DNA of 49,347 nt from Lachnospiraceae bacterium UBA7729 (GTDB lineage: Bacteria; Bacillota; Clostridia; Lachnospirales; Lachnospiraceae). The stretch's first letter is position 1, and each line of letters opens with the position of its first letter. A model generated the notes under the pieces. The model ran no database searches and was not told the origin of the DNA. It worked only from the letters and a program-made list of their open reading frames with translations. The translations under genes and the position numbers were made by a program. Where the stretch lies: the NCBI GenBank assembly GCA_002482005.1, contig DLFD01000022.1, forward strand, positions 1 through 49,347. Reading direction: 5' to 3'. Below are positions 7,169 through 14,765 of the stretch, piece after piece.

Positions 7169-9403
7169 ATGGAGATCCTGGAATGCTGGCTGAAGAATTA
7201 CGGGAAGTTTTCGGACTACCGGATCGCGTTTCACGCCGGGCTGAATGTGGTCGAAGGCGGAAATGAATCAGGCAAGAGTACTGTTTTTTCCTTTATCCGT
7301 GCCATGCTCTACGGGCTTCCGAAGAACAGATCGAAAAATATCGATGAATACCAGATCAGACAGCCGTGGGAGAACCCGGACCACTTTGCCGGTGCGATGA
7401 AGGTGCATTACGAGGACCGGATCTACCGGATCGAACGCAATTTTCTAAAGAAGGATGAGAGGCTTACCGTTGTCTGTGAGACCGAAGGCAGAGAAGTAGA
7501 AGACCCGGAAACATTTCTCTTCCGGCTGACGGGCGGACTGAGCGAGACTGATTTCCTGAATACGTTCTACATCCGGCAGGCACAGGCGCAGACCGAAGCC
7601 CAGCTGGGGGCGGACCTTCGGGACTTCCTGGTCAATACAGAGCAGTCGGGCAGCGCCCGGACGGATGTTTCCGCTGCCATGGACATCCTGAAGAAACGGA
7701 AGAAGGAGCTGGAAGCGGAGAGGCGTCGCAAGCTGGAAGACCTGGAAGCGAGGACAGAGGAAAACCGAAGACAGACAGAGTATGTCCGAGGAGAGATCGG
7801 GCGGCTCGGGACAAGGCTTGAGGAGGATGCAGCGGCGCCGGAAGAGGAAAATTTCACGCGAAGAAGCGCTGCTTCCAGCGCCGGCAGCAATGAGACAGCG
7901 GCCAGAGAAGGCAGCGCCGAATCTGCAGGGACAGACAGTACAGAAGGCTCAGGGGCGGGAAGCACAGAAGCCTCAGAGACAGGCCGCACAGAAGGCTCAG
8001 GGGCGGGAAACACAGAAGCCTCAGAGACAGACCGCACAGAAGGCTCAGGGGCGGGAAACACAGAAGCTTTGAGGCCAGGACACGACTATGAGGGGAAAAA
8101 GCCGGGACACGTCCATGAGAGAGAAAGGTCAGGGCACGGCGGAAGGAAGGAAACAGACAGAGAGGAAGACGGCTATCCGGGAGATGGGGAACCGGAAGAC
8201 GAGGATCTGAAAGACAGGGAACCGGAAGACGAGAAACAAGCAGACGAGCCTCAGAACCGTCTGACCGGCGTCCTGGCTGTGCTCTTCATACTGGCAGGAA
8301 TCCTTGCACTTGTGTGCGGATTCTTCGCCTTCTCCGGGAGGATGCAGATCACCCTCTATGTGCTGGGCGCGATCTTCCTGGCGGCGGGGGTCCTGACACC
8401 CAGACTGTCCCAGGGAGGGAGACAGTATAGAAAACAGGATCTTTTCGGAGATTATGAGGATTCTGAGCCGGAGGCAGAGGAAGATGCCGGAGAGCCGGAC
8501 GAGCAGGAAGATGAGGAGGCAGGCGGAAGAAGCCGCTGCAGGCTCAAGCGGGCGGAAAGGTCCGTCGAGAGATACAGCCGCCTGAACCACTTGTTCGGCT
8601 TCCGGGACGATTCTGTGGATCCTGACCTGGAGGCAAAGAAGAGACGGCTCGAAGTCCAGCGAGCGAAAGCAATGCAGGAGGAGGAAGTGCAGGTAAGGCA
8701 GCAGACTGCCGCCGATGTGAACCGGATCCTGAAAGCGGAGAAGGAAAGCTCAGAAGAGAAGACCGCTCCGGGGAGGGGGACAGGCGCCGAAAACTCCGGT
8801 CTCCCGGGAAAGGCAGGCACTCCGGAGAAGGGGACAGGCGCCGAAAGTCGGTTCAGGAAAGCCGGAAGGACAGATGCTCTTTCCAGGGAGCTGCGGGAAA
8901 AGCAGCTGCACCTTGCGCAGCTTCAGGATGCGTTCGGGAAACTGGCAGAGGAAAAGGAAAAACTCCTGGGAGATGATGAGGACCTCCGGGCGCTTGATCT
9001 GGCCATGGAAAGGATCAGCATGCTGTCCGACAGGATTTATCACGAGACAGGTGAGCAGTTTGCGGCCAGGGTCTCGGAGATCCTTTCGCGGCTGACGGAG
9101 GGCAGATACCGGAGCATCTCCATGAATGAGAAGATGGAGGTTGTCATCAATACTCCGGATCGTCTCCTGAAGATGCAGCAGGTCAGCTTCGGAACCATGA
9201 ACCAGATCTATTTTGCCCTGAGGATCGCTTCCGGCGAACTGCTCTCCGGCGGGGCGGATCTTCCGCTTCTTCTGGATGAGCCTTTCGCGATGTACGATGA
9301 CGGAAGACTGAAGGAGGCGCTCAGGTTCCTGGCAGGATACGGAAGACAGATCATCCTCTTCACCTGCCAGGGAAGGGAGAAAGTCCTGGCAAGGGAGATC
9401 TGA
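7169..9403 (+). CDS. SbcC/YhaN-like AAA ATPase with repeat insert and membrane segments
   Basis: This 744-residue ATPase is the presumed partner of the upstream nuclease. A Walker A loop (GGNESGKST, about residues 30-38) opens the protein and the ABC-type Walker B LLLDEPFAMYDD lies near residue 700, as in RecF/SMC/YhaN-type ATPases. Between them are short coiled coils, an E/G/S/T-rich insert (about 220-360) that includes a 16-residue repeat present about 2.7 times (258-302), and a hydrophobic pair near 365-410 (VLAVLFILAGILALVCGFFAF and LYVLGAIFLAAGVL). YhaN-type proteins of Firmicutes do carry a central membrane hairpin; the repeat insert is unusual. The start at 7169 has CGGAGGA 5 bases upstream. 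It is shorter than B. subtilis YhaN (about 960), mainly in the coiled coil. Confidence 0.85.
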   Translation: MEILECWLKNYGKFSDYRIAFHAGLNVVEGGNESGKSTVFSFIRAMLYGLPKNRSKNIDEYQIRQPWENPDHFAGAMKVHYEDRIYRIERNFLKKDERLTVVCETEGREVEDPETFLFRLTGGLSETDFLNTFYIRQAQAQTEAQLGADLRDFLVNTEQSGSARTDVSAAMDILKKRKKELEAERRRKLEDLEARTEENRRQTEYVRGEIGRLGTRLEEDAAAPEEENFTRRSAASSAGSNETAAREGSAESAGTDSTEGSGAGSTEASETGRTEGSGAGNTEASETDRTEGSGAGNTEALRPGHDYEGKKPGHVHERERSGHGGRKETDREEDGYPGDGEPEDEDLKDREPEDEKQADEPQNRLTGVLAVLFILAGILALVCGFFAFSGRMQITLYVLGAIFLAAGVLTPRLSQGGRQYRKQDLFGDYEDSEPEAEEDAGEPDEQEDEEAGGRSRCRLKRAERSVERYSRLNHLFGFRDDSVDPDLEAKKRRLEVQRAKAMQEEEVQVRQQTAADVNRILKAEKESSEEKTAPGRGTGAENSGLPGKAGTPEKGTGAESRFRKAGRTDALSRELREKQLHLAQLQDAFGKLAEEKEKLLGDDEDLRALDLAMERISMLSDRIYHETGEQFAARVSEILSRLTEGRYRSISMNEKMEVVINTPDRLLKMQQVSFGTMNQIYFALRIASGELLSGGADLPLLLDEPFAMYDDGRLKEALRFLAGYGRQIILFTCQGREKVLAREI
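7941..8072 (+). repeat. 48-bp in-frame tandem repeat inside the YhaN-like gene
   Basis: Nearly identical units begin at 7941, 7989 and 8037 (the last one partial). Each encodes TEGSGAGNTEASETDR or a close variant. Because 48 is a multiple of three, unit gain or loss keeps the frame open. Confidence 0.88.
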
Positions 9404-9428
9404 GGCAGGAAAACCGTACCAGGCCAAT

Positions 9429-9544
9429 GCCTGCCGGCGCTGGATGCCTTCTGGTTCCGGACGCCTGCCGGCGCTGGATGCTTTCCGGTTCCGGACGCCT
9501 GCCGGCACCGGATGCTTTCCGGTTCCGGATGCCTTCCGGCACGG
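9429..9544. repeat. 34-bp tandem repeat, three units plus a partial
   Basis: Units 9429-9462, 9463-9496 and 9497-9530 share the pattern GCCTGCCGGC...GGTTCCGGA with a few changes; a partial fourth follows to about 9544. The units are rich in CCGG and can form small hairpins. It lies 25 bp after the YhaN-like stop and before the purO promoter. Confidence 0.85.
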
Positions 9545-9557
9545 AAAAAGAGTCAGC

Positions 9558-9586
9558 TTGACAGCAATAATTTTTCTCTCTATTCT
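9558..9586 (+). promoter_or_regulatory. Promoter of the purO-purH operon
   Basis: TTGACA (9558-9563), a 17-bp spacer and TATTCT (9581-9586) form a near-consensus promoter. It places the 22-bp repeat array in the first part of the transcript. Confidence 0.7.
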
Positions 9587-9602
9587 ATACCAGATAACAG
9601 AT

Positions 9603-9712
9603 GCAAGGCTGCAGAGCCAGTGTCGCAAGGCTGCAGAGCCAGTGGCGCAAGGCTGCAGAGCCAGTGGCGCAAGGCTGCAGAACCAGTGGCGCAAGGCTGC
9701 AGAGCCAGTGGC
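9603..9712 (+). repeat. 22-bp tandem array, five units, in the purO leader
   Basis: Units start at 9603, 9625, 9647, 9669 and 9691. They differ by single bases (a T in the first, an A in the fourth). Each holds GGCT-GCAG-AGCC, a potential 4-bp hairpin, except the fourth where it is weakened. The array ends about 16 bp before the GGGAGG ribosome site of purO. Confidence 0.93.
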
Positions 9713-9741
9713 GATGCGCATAAGAGACAGGGAGGACCTTC

Positions 9742-10455
9742 ATGGAGCAGAAATCACTTGCGGCTGAACTTTCCGGCAATTCCTATCCGGGGCGAGGGAT
9801 CGTCGTAGGAGTATCGGAGGACGGAATATATGCCGTGACTGCCTATTTCATCATGGGAAGAAGTACCAACAGCAGAAATCGTGTCTTTGTAAAGGACGGC
9901 GAGGGTATCCGCACCCAGGCATTCGATCCGTCGAAGATGGAGGACCCGAGCCTGATCATCTATTCTCCGGTGAGAGTCCTCGGAACGAATACCATCGTGA
10001 CGAATGGAGATCAGACAGACACGGTCTACGAAGGACTTCAGAAGGGACAGACATTCGGCCAGTCCCTGAGATGCCGTGAGTTTGAACCGGACGGCCCTAA
10101 CTATACTCCGCGTATCTCTGCCCTTCTCAGTGTGAGAAACGGAAAGTTCGAATACCGTATGTCCATCCTGAAGAGTGCGGACGGCGATCCGTCATCCTGT
10201 GAGCGCTTTACATTCGGATACGAGAATCCGAAGGCAGGAGTGGGACATTTTATCCACACATATGTCTCCGACGGGAATCCGCTTCCGAGTTTTGAAGGAG
10301 AGCCGACCAAGGTTGATATATCGGGAGATATCGATGCGTTCACGAAGCTGGTCTGGACCAATCTGAATGAAGACAACAAGGTGTCTCTGTTCGTCCGCTA
10401 TATCGACATCGGGACTGGGAAGTATGAGACCCGGATCGTGAATAAGAATGAGTGA
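9742..10455 (+). CDS. purO: IMP cyclohydrolase, PurO-type
   Basis: It catalyses the last step of purine synthesis, closing FAICAR to IMP. This 237-residue protein is of the archaeal-type PurO family (NTN-hydrolase-like fold), not the cyclohydrolase domain of bifunctional PurH. The family look is clear in GRGIVVGVSEDGIYAVTAYF and GRSTNSRNRVF near the N-terminus and in the central FGYENPKAGVGHFIHTY. The ATG at 9742 has GGGAGG 6 bases upstream. The free-standing AICAR transformylase follows after 12 bp, so the two proteins together replace the usual PurH. This split arrangement is known in Clostridia. The promoter and repeat leader lie upstream. Confidence 0.9.
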   Translation: MEQKSLAAELSGNSYPGRGIVVGVSEDGIYAVTAYFIMGRSTNSRNRVFVKDGEGIRTQAFDPSKMEDPSLIIYSPVRVLGTNTIVTNGDQTDTVYEGLQKGQTFGQSLRCREFEPDGPNYTPRISALLSVRNGKFEYRMSILKSADGDPSSCERFTFGYENPKAGVGHFIHTYVSDGNPLPSFEGEPTKVDISGDIDAFTKLVWTNLNEDNKVSLFVRYIDIGTGKYETRIVNKNE

Positions 10456-10467
10456 GGTGCACAGAAG

Positions 10468-11649
10468 ATGAATGAACTTCAGTTAAAGTATGGATGCAAC
10501 CCGAATCAGAAACCGGCAAGGATCTTCATGGAGGATGGCTTTGATCTTCCTGTCAAGGTGTTAAATGGCCGTCCGGGCTACATCAATTTTCTGGATGCTC
10601 TGAATGGCTGGCAGCTTGTGTCGGAGCTTAAGAGAGAGACCGGCCTGCCTGCTGCGACTTCCTTCAAGCATGTCTCGCCTGCAGGCGCCGCGGTCGGACT
10701 TCCGCTTACGGAGACCCTGAGGAAGATATACTGGGTCGATGATATGAAGGAAGATCTTTCCCCGCTTGCCTGCGCTTACATCAGAGCAAGAGGAGCAGAC
10801 AGAATGAGCTCCTTCGGCGATTTCATCTCCCTCTCAGATATCTGCGATGAGGATACTGCTTCCGTCATCAAGAGAGAAGTCTCCGATGGTGTCATCGCTC
10901 CTGGCTACACCGACAAGGCTCTGGAGATCCTGAAGGGCAAGAAGAAGGGAAACTATGTTGTGATCGAGATCGATCCGTCCTACCAGCCGGCACCGATCGA
11001 ACATAAGCAGGTGTTCGGCGTGACATTTGAACAGGGAAGGCAGAATCTGGTCATCGATGATGCGTTCCTGTCGAACATCGTGACGAAGAACAGGGACCTG
11101 AGTCCGGAAGCGATCCGCGACATCAAGATCTCCCTGATCACCCTCAAGTATACTCAGTCCAATTCTGTATGCTATGTGAAGGACGGTCAGGCGATCGGGA
11201 TCGGGGCAGGTCAGCAGTCCAGGATCCACTGCACCAGACTTGCCGGTTCCAAGGCTGACAACTGGTGGCTGAGACAGTCTCCGAAGGTTCTGGGCCTGCC
11301 GTTCCGTGAGGACGTGCATCGTGCAGACCGCGACAATGCCATCGATGTCTACATGGGCGAGTGGCCGGAAGACGTCCTGGCTGACGGCGCCTGGGAGAGA
11401 GTCTTCACCGAGAAGCCTTCTGAGTTTACCAGGGAAGAGAAGAGAGAGTGGCTGTCAAAGCTTCAGCGTGTGACTCTCGGATCTGACGCTTTCTTCCCGT
11501 TCTCCGATAATATCGAGCGTGCGCACAGGAGCGGCGTCCAGTACGTGGCAGAGCCGGGCGGCTCCATCCGCGACGACGCAGTCATCGACTGCTGCGACAA
11601 GTATGGCATGGTCATGGTATTCACCGGGATCAGATTGTTCCATCACTGA
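10468..11649 (+). CDS. purH: AICAR transformylase (free-standing PurH-type formyltransferase)
   Basis: It transfers a formyl group from 10-formyl-THF to AICAR to give FAICAR, the substrate of the preceding gene product. The 393-residue protein has only the transformylase part of PurH: LKYGCNPNQKPAR at the start, ATSFKHVSPAGAAVG with the catalytic lysine-histidine pair near residues 67-68, and the C-terminal DAFFPFSDNIERAHRSGVQYVAEPGGSIRDD signature. The MGS-like cyclohydrolase domain is absent, which fits the PurO protein encoded 12 bp upstream. The start has GAGGTG upstream. The last codons and the stop lie inside the first unit of a 22-bp tandem array, so the terminal residues (LFHH) may differ between strains. 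Confidence 0.94.
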   Translation: MNELQLKYGCNPNQKPARIFMEDGFDLPVKVLNGRPGYINFLDALNGWQLVSELKRETGLPAATSFKHVSPAGAAVGLPLTETLRKIYWVDDMKEDLSPLACAYIRARGADRMSSFGDFISLSDICDEDTASVIKREVSDGVIAPGYTDKALEILKGKKKGNYVVIEIDPSYQPAPIEHKQVFGVTFEQGRQNLVIDDAFLSNIVTKNRDLSPEAIRDIKISLITLKYTQSNSVCYVKDGQAIGIGAGQQSRIHCTRLAGSKADNWWLRQSPKVLGLPFREDVHRADRDNAIDVYMGEWPEDVLADGAWERVFTEKPSEFTREEKREWLSKLQRVTLGSDAFFPFSDNIERAHRSGVQYVAEPGGSIRDDAVIDCCDKYGMVMVFTGIRLFHH

Positions 11650-11742
11650 ACACAGACTGTGCCATCACTGAACACAGACTGTGCCATCACTGAACACAGA
11701 CTGTGCCATCACTGAACACAGATTGTGCCATCACTGAACACA
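11633..11742 (+). repeat. 22-bp tandem array, five units, over the purH stop codon
   Basis: Units begin at 11633, 11655, 11677, 11699 and 11721. The first contains the purH stop codon TGA (11647-11649), and the same TGA recurs in each unit. Changes are few (positions 3 and 7-8 of the first unit, one base in the last). It has the same period and copy number as the array at 9603-9712 but an unrelated sequence. Confidence 0.93.
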
Positions 11743-11913
11743 GGGGCAGGCACCTGGCGGACATGCAGTTCGGAAAACTGGCTCTGCCGGGAGAAAAGAG
11801 GACATGTACTTGTCCGGGACCGACTTGAGATTGTAAAGATTTCTGGCAAATTTTTTCTCGAACAGGATCGACATGGATCTGCCGGCGTGCAAACAGGGGA
11901 AAAGGAGAAGATT

Positions 11914-12213
11914 ACATGCTGCGAGATTTTTCGCGGCATGTAGTTTTGGAAATATCCTATGACTGCATGCCGGCAGATTTTTGTCAGCATGTAATTTGGA
12001 AATATCTTCTCAGAAATCCGCTGGGAATTTTTAGCATATATGGAAGAATGTGAAGATTCCTGGCAATTCTTTCTTCTGGCGATCATCAGCATGAAATTGG
12101 TGGCATGTATAAAGGAAAAAAGAAGAAGGTTATATGCCGCTGGATTTTCAGCGGCATGTAATATCCGGGAAATCAGCTTTGCAGCATGCCGTGAAATTTC
12201 TGCCGGCATGTAA
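11914..12213. repeat. Array of degenerate ~28-bp palindromes spaced about 51 bp apart
   Basis: Palindromes with arms like GCATGCCGGC and GCCGGCATGT around a short GATTTTT-like loop lie at about 11914-11942, 11965-11993, 12132-12161 and 12183-12213, with weaker copies at 12016-12043 and 12087-12112 and half copies at 12234 and 12291. Spacers often contain TTGGAAATATCTTCT. Arms vary together (for example CCGCTG with CAGCGG at 12132), so the hairpin rather than the sequence is kept. The units are too unlike and the spacers too alike for a CRISPR array. Confidence 0.75.
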
Positions 12214-12319
12214 TCTGAAAAAAATCTTCTGGGAGCATGCCATATCTCCACGCCGGAACCCGGAAAAAGCCCGCCGGCAGCCGGAGAAGCATGCCGGCAG
12301 CTGAAGAACTGCGCAGCGC

Positions 12320-12378
12320 AAAAAGTCCGTCCGCGGCATGATGTTCATTCACAGGAGATCATTCCGCGGGCGGACTTT
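12320..12378 (-). terminator. Terminator of prs
   Basis: On the minus strand AAAGTCCGCCCGCGG (12364-12378) pairs with CCGCGGACGGACTTTT (12321-12336), ending in a T run. One or two mismatches sit mid-stem; the loop is about 27 nt. Confidence 0.8.
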
Positions 12379-12405
12379 GTGATATTCTTACCTGGCCATC
12401 TTCTC

Positions 12406-13593
12406 TCAGGCTTCTGCTCTCTTCACACCCTTCTTGGCGAGGAACTTGTTGATCCGGTCGACCGGATTGAGCAGTTCGCTCAGGGAGCCGTCATGGTTCA
12501 GGGTATCGATGATGAGGGCGATGAACTTGGACAGGTCACAGCTGGTGTACCATTCTTTTTCCAGAAGCTCAGGTCTCTGGTAGGTCAGGTTGGTAGTGAG
12601 CAGTGCATCGAACAGGCCGCTGTCGTATGCATCGTCAAAGCGCGCAAGACCCTCTGTGAAGAGACCGAAGGTTGCGCAGATGAAGATCCTTCTGGCATCG
12701 CGCTTCTTCAGCTGCTTTGCGATCTCAAGGCACGCATCGCCTGAGGAGATCATGTCATCGATGATGACAACGTCCTTGCCCTTCACATCTGCTCCGAGGA
12801 ACTCGTGGGCGACGATCGGATGCTGTCCGTTCACCAGAGTCGCATAGTCTCTTCTCTTATAGAACATACCCATGTCGACGCCGAGGACGTTGGCCATGTA
12901 GATGGCGCGGGAAGCTCCTCCTTCATCCGGGCTGACGATCATCAGCTTGTCCGGGGACACATTGAATGTCGGGCAGGCCCGGTACAGTCCCTTGATGAAC
13001 TGGTAGATCGGACGGAAATTCTCAAAGCCGGACAGCGGGATCGCATTCATGATCCTTGGCTCGTGGGCATCGAAGGTGATGATGTTCTCAACGCCCATGT
13101 TGACTAGATCTTTCAGCGCCTGCGCACAGTCGAGGGATTCACGGCCGCTGCGCATCGCCTGCCTGCTTTCGTAGAGGAAAGGCATGATGACGTTGATCCT
13201 TCTTGCCTTGCCGCCGATCGCGGAGATGATCCGCTCGAGGTCCAGGAAATGGTCGTCCGGCGACATGTGATTGACCTTGCCGCGCATGTTGTAGGTAATG
13301 CTGTGGTTGCAGACATCGACCAGCAGATAAAGGTCTTCGCCGCGGATCGAATCATAGATGATCCCCTTTCCCTCACCGCTGCCGAATCTCGGATTCTCCG
13401 AACGGATCAGGTAATTGTTCCTGACATACCCTTCCAGCTGCGGCATGGCCTTGTGTCTGTGGTCCCTCTGGGCTCTCCACTGCACAATGTAGTCATTGAC
13501 CTCCCACCCCATCTCCTGACTGGACTGAAGGGCGATGATCCCGAGATCACCGACCGGAAGGGACTCTCTGTTGCGTTTTGCGGCTGTCGTCAT
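12406..13593 (-). CDS. prs: Ribose-phosphate pyrophosphokinase (PRPP synthetase)
   Basis: It makes PRPP from ribose 5-phosphate and ATP, the starting metabolite for purine, pyrimidine, histidine and NAD synthesis. The protein has 395 residues, longer than the usual ~315 because of an N-terminal extension and inserts, a form seen in Lachnospiraceae. Recognisable parts are NVIMPFLYESRQAMRSGRES (the flexible and ATP-binding region), ITFDAHEP with the metal-binding histidine, VSPDEGGASRA, and the PRPP loop VVIIDDMISSGDACLE. The ATG at 13593 has AGGAG six bases upstream. Its own promoter (13708-13735) overlaps the end of dnaI. It converges on the purO-purH operon, its metabolic consumer. Confidence 0.95.
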   Translation of the reverse strand: MTTAAKRNRESLPVGDLGIIALQSSQEMGWEVNDYIVQWRAQRDHRHKAMPQLEGYVRNNYLIRSENPRFGSGEGKGIIYDSIRGEDLYLLVDVCNHSITYNMRGKVNHMSPDDHFLDLERIISAIGGKARRINVIMPFLYESRQAMRSGRESLDCAQALKDLVNMGVENIITFDAHEPRIMNAIPLSGFENFRPIYQFIKGLYRACPTFNVSPDKLMIVSPDEGGASRAIYMANVLGVDMGMFYKRRDYATLVNGQHPIVAHEFLGADVKGKDVVIIDDMISSGDACLEIAKQLKKRDARRIFICATFGLFTEGLARFDDAYDSGLFDALLTTNLTYQRPELLEKEWYTSCDLSKFIALIIDTLNHDGSLSELLNPVDRINKFLAKKGVKRAEA

Positions 13594-13707
13594 ATTGTTC
13601 TCCTGTCATTGTCCTTTGATAGATCTTCCGGCAGATCCGGTGCCTTAAAGCCATGAGATAAGCGGACCGGCTATGGAATCTATGCTTCGATCGTTCTGAC
13701 CGGCTTC

Positions 13708-13735
13708 ATTGTATCATGAAAGTAAAATACTTCAA
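13708..13735 (-). promoter_or_regulatory. Promoter of prs
   Basis: On the minus strand TTGAAG (13730-13735), a 16-bp spacer and TGA-TACAAT (-10 at 13708-13713) form a promoter with an extended -10. It gives a leader of about 105 nt and overlaps the dnaI stop codon. Confidence 0.65.
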
Positions 13736-14760
13736 GCCTTCCCGGCGACTCTCTTCAGGATACGGATATCCTTTCCGTACAGGTTCAGAAGCCGGAAATT
13801 CTCCAGGATCCTCGACATGATGCGGGGAGAGTAGGTGTCGGAGATATCCTGCGGGGACAGATTTGTCGAGATGATGATGCCTTTCCCGGCGCCGACACGG
13901 CTGTTCAGGATGCTGAAAAACTCACTTTTTGTAAAGTCGTTCGGCATCTCCGTTCCGAGATCATCGATGATCAGCAGGTCACAGGAGAGCACATAGTCGG
14001 GATCAATTCCGGATTCCCTGGCCTCCCTGCCGGAGCGGAACCTGAGATCGGCAAGATCGTCGAACAGGTCCCTGGCGGAGTAGTAGATCACGGAGTGGGC
14101 GCTGTCGATCAGCGCCTTCGCGATGCAGTGAGAGAGAAATGTCTTTCCGCGGCCCGATTCTCCCGAGAGGAGCAGAAACGGCTTCTGCAGCCTGTCGTAG
14201 TCTGAGGCAAACTTTCTGCAGAAATCAAAGATCTCTGCCATGGCATCTCTGGAGGAGACGCCGGTGACCGGGTCCGCCATGTCGTCCGGGTACCAGTCGA
14301 GGGAGAATGTGCCGAAGTTTTCTTTCCCAAGGATGTCCGACAGACCCGACTGTGTGTAGAACAGGTCCACGACCGCCTGCCGGAAGCAGTGGCACTTTTC
14401 TTTCCCGATATAGCCCGTGTCATGACAGTCACTGCAGGAGTAGACTGGATCGAGGTAATCTTCCGGGAAACCATGGGCGGCGAGAAGCTTTCTTTTGCGC
14501 GCTTCCGGACTTTCGTGGCCGCGGCCTGGCTCTGCGTGTTCAACAGAAGGAGCGGACTTATCCTCATCTCCGGAGACAGCCATCAGGCTGCGCCGAAGCC
14601 GCTCCACAGCGTCATCGGCGGTCTTCTGGTCGATCATTCCAAGTTCCGGGATCTCAGAATAGGCTTTCCTGTGCCTTTCCTCCATGATCCGATGATCTTC
14701 GAGCTGCCTCTTATCATAGACACGCATCACTGCATCGTACTGTGATCTTGTTAGACTCAT
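13732..14760 (-). CDS. dnaI: DnaI/DnaC-like helicase loader ATPase
   Basis: It probably loads the replicative helicase DnaB/DnaC onto DNA. The N-terminal part has a zinc-binding cluster (CSDCHDTGYIGKEKCHC, about residues 110-127) as in B. subtilis DnaI. The C-terminal AAA+ domain has Walker A GESGRGKT (about 199-206), Walker B LLIIDDLG and an arginine-rich end (SPRIMSRILENFRLL). The ATG at 14760 has AAGGGTG six bases upstream and follows the dnaD stop by 5 bases; a GTG at 14769 that overlaps that stop is an alternative. It forms an operon with dnaD, the usual partner. Length 342 is normal. Confidence 0.9.
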   Translation of the reverse strand: MSLTRSQYDAVMRVYDKRQLEDHRIMEERHRKAYSEIPELGMIDQKTADDAVERLRRSLMAVSGDEDKSAPSVEHAEPGRGHESPEARKRKLLAAHGFPEDYLDPVYSCSDCHDTGYIGKEKCHCFRQAVVDLFYTQSGLSDILGKENFGTFSLDWYPDDMADPVTGVSSRDAMAEIFDFCRKFASDYDRLQKPFLLLSGESGRGKTFLSHCIAKALIDSAHSVIYYSARDLFDDLADLRFRSGREARESGIDPDYVLSCDLLIIDDLGTEMPNDFTKSEFFSILNSRVGAGKGIIISTNLSPQDISDTYSPRIMSRILENFRLLNLYGKDIRILKRVAGKA

Positions 14761-14765
14761 ACTGG

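Larger units (their letters stand above)
9404..9741. other. Repeat-rich intergenic stretch ahead of purO
   Basis: No gene is supported. It contains a 34-bp tandem repeat (9429-9530), a consensus promoter (9558-9586) and a 22-bp, five-unit tandem repeat (9603-9712) lying in the presumed purO leader. Confidence 0.7.
11650..12405. other. Long intergenic stretch with palindromic repeat array
   Basis: Between the converging purH and prs genes lie the end of the 22-bp array, an array of degenerate palindromes (11914-12213) and the prs terminator (12320-12378). The minus-strand open frame at 11709-12251 is judged non-coding, because the repeat units enter it in different reading frames. No other gene is seen. 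Confidence 0.65.

Noticed and set aside
7567..8061. 164-codon minus-strand open frame opposite the YhaN-like gene
   Set aside because: It is a by-product of the repetitive, G/C-rich, stop-poor insert; it has no start context and the plus-strand frame is clearly coding.
9444..9808. Open frames across the 34-bp and 22-bp repeats
   Set aside because: A 22-bp unit shifts the frame at every repeat, the frames overlap the purO start, and the purO promoter lies inside. They are chance frames.
11900..12220. Possible CRISPR array
   Set aside because: The repeated parts are variable palindromes and the spacers are similar to each other, the reverse of a CRISPR array. No cas genes lie in the window.
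11709..12251. 180-codon minus-strand open frame with repeated YMPxxIxxHA-like segments
   Set aside because: The repeat units enter the frame in different phases (one unit reads LHAAENPAAY instead of YMPAEISRHA), there is no good ribosome site, and DNA palindromes rather than the protein are conserved. It is best explained by the palindrome array.
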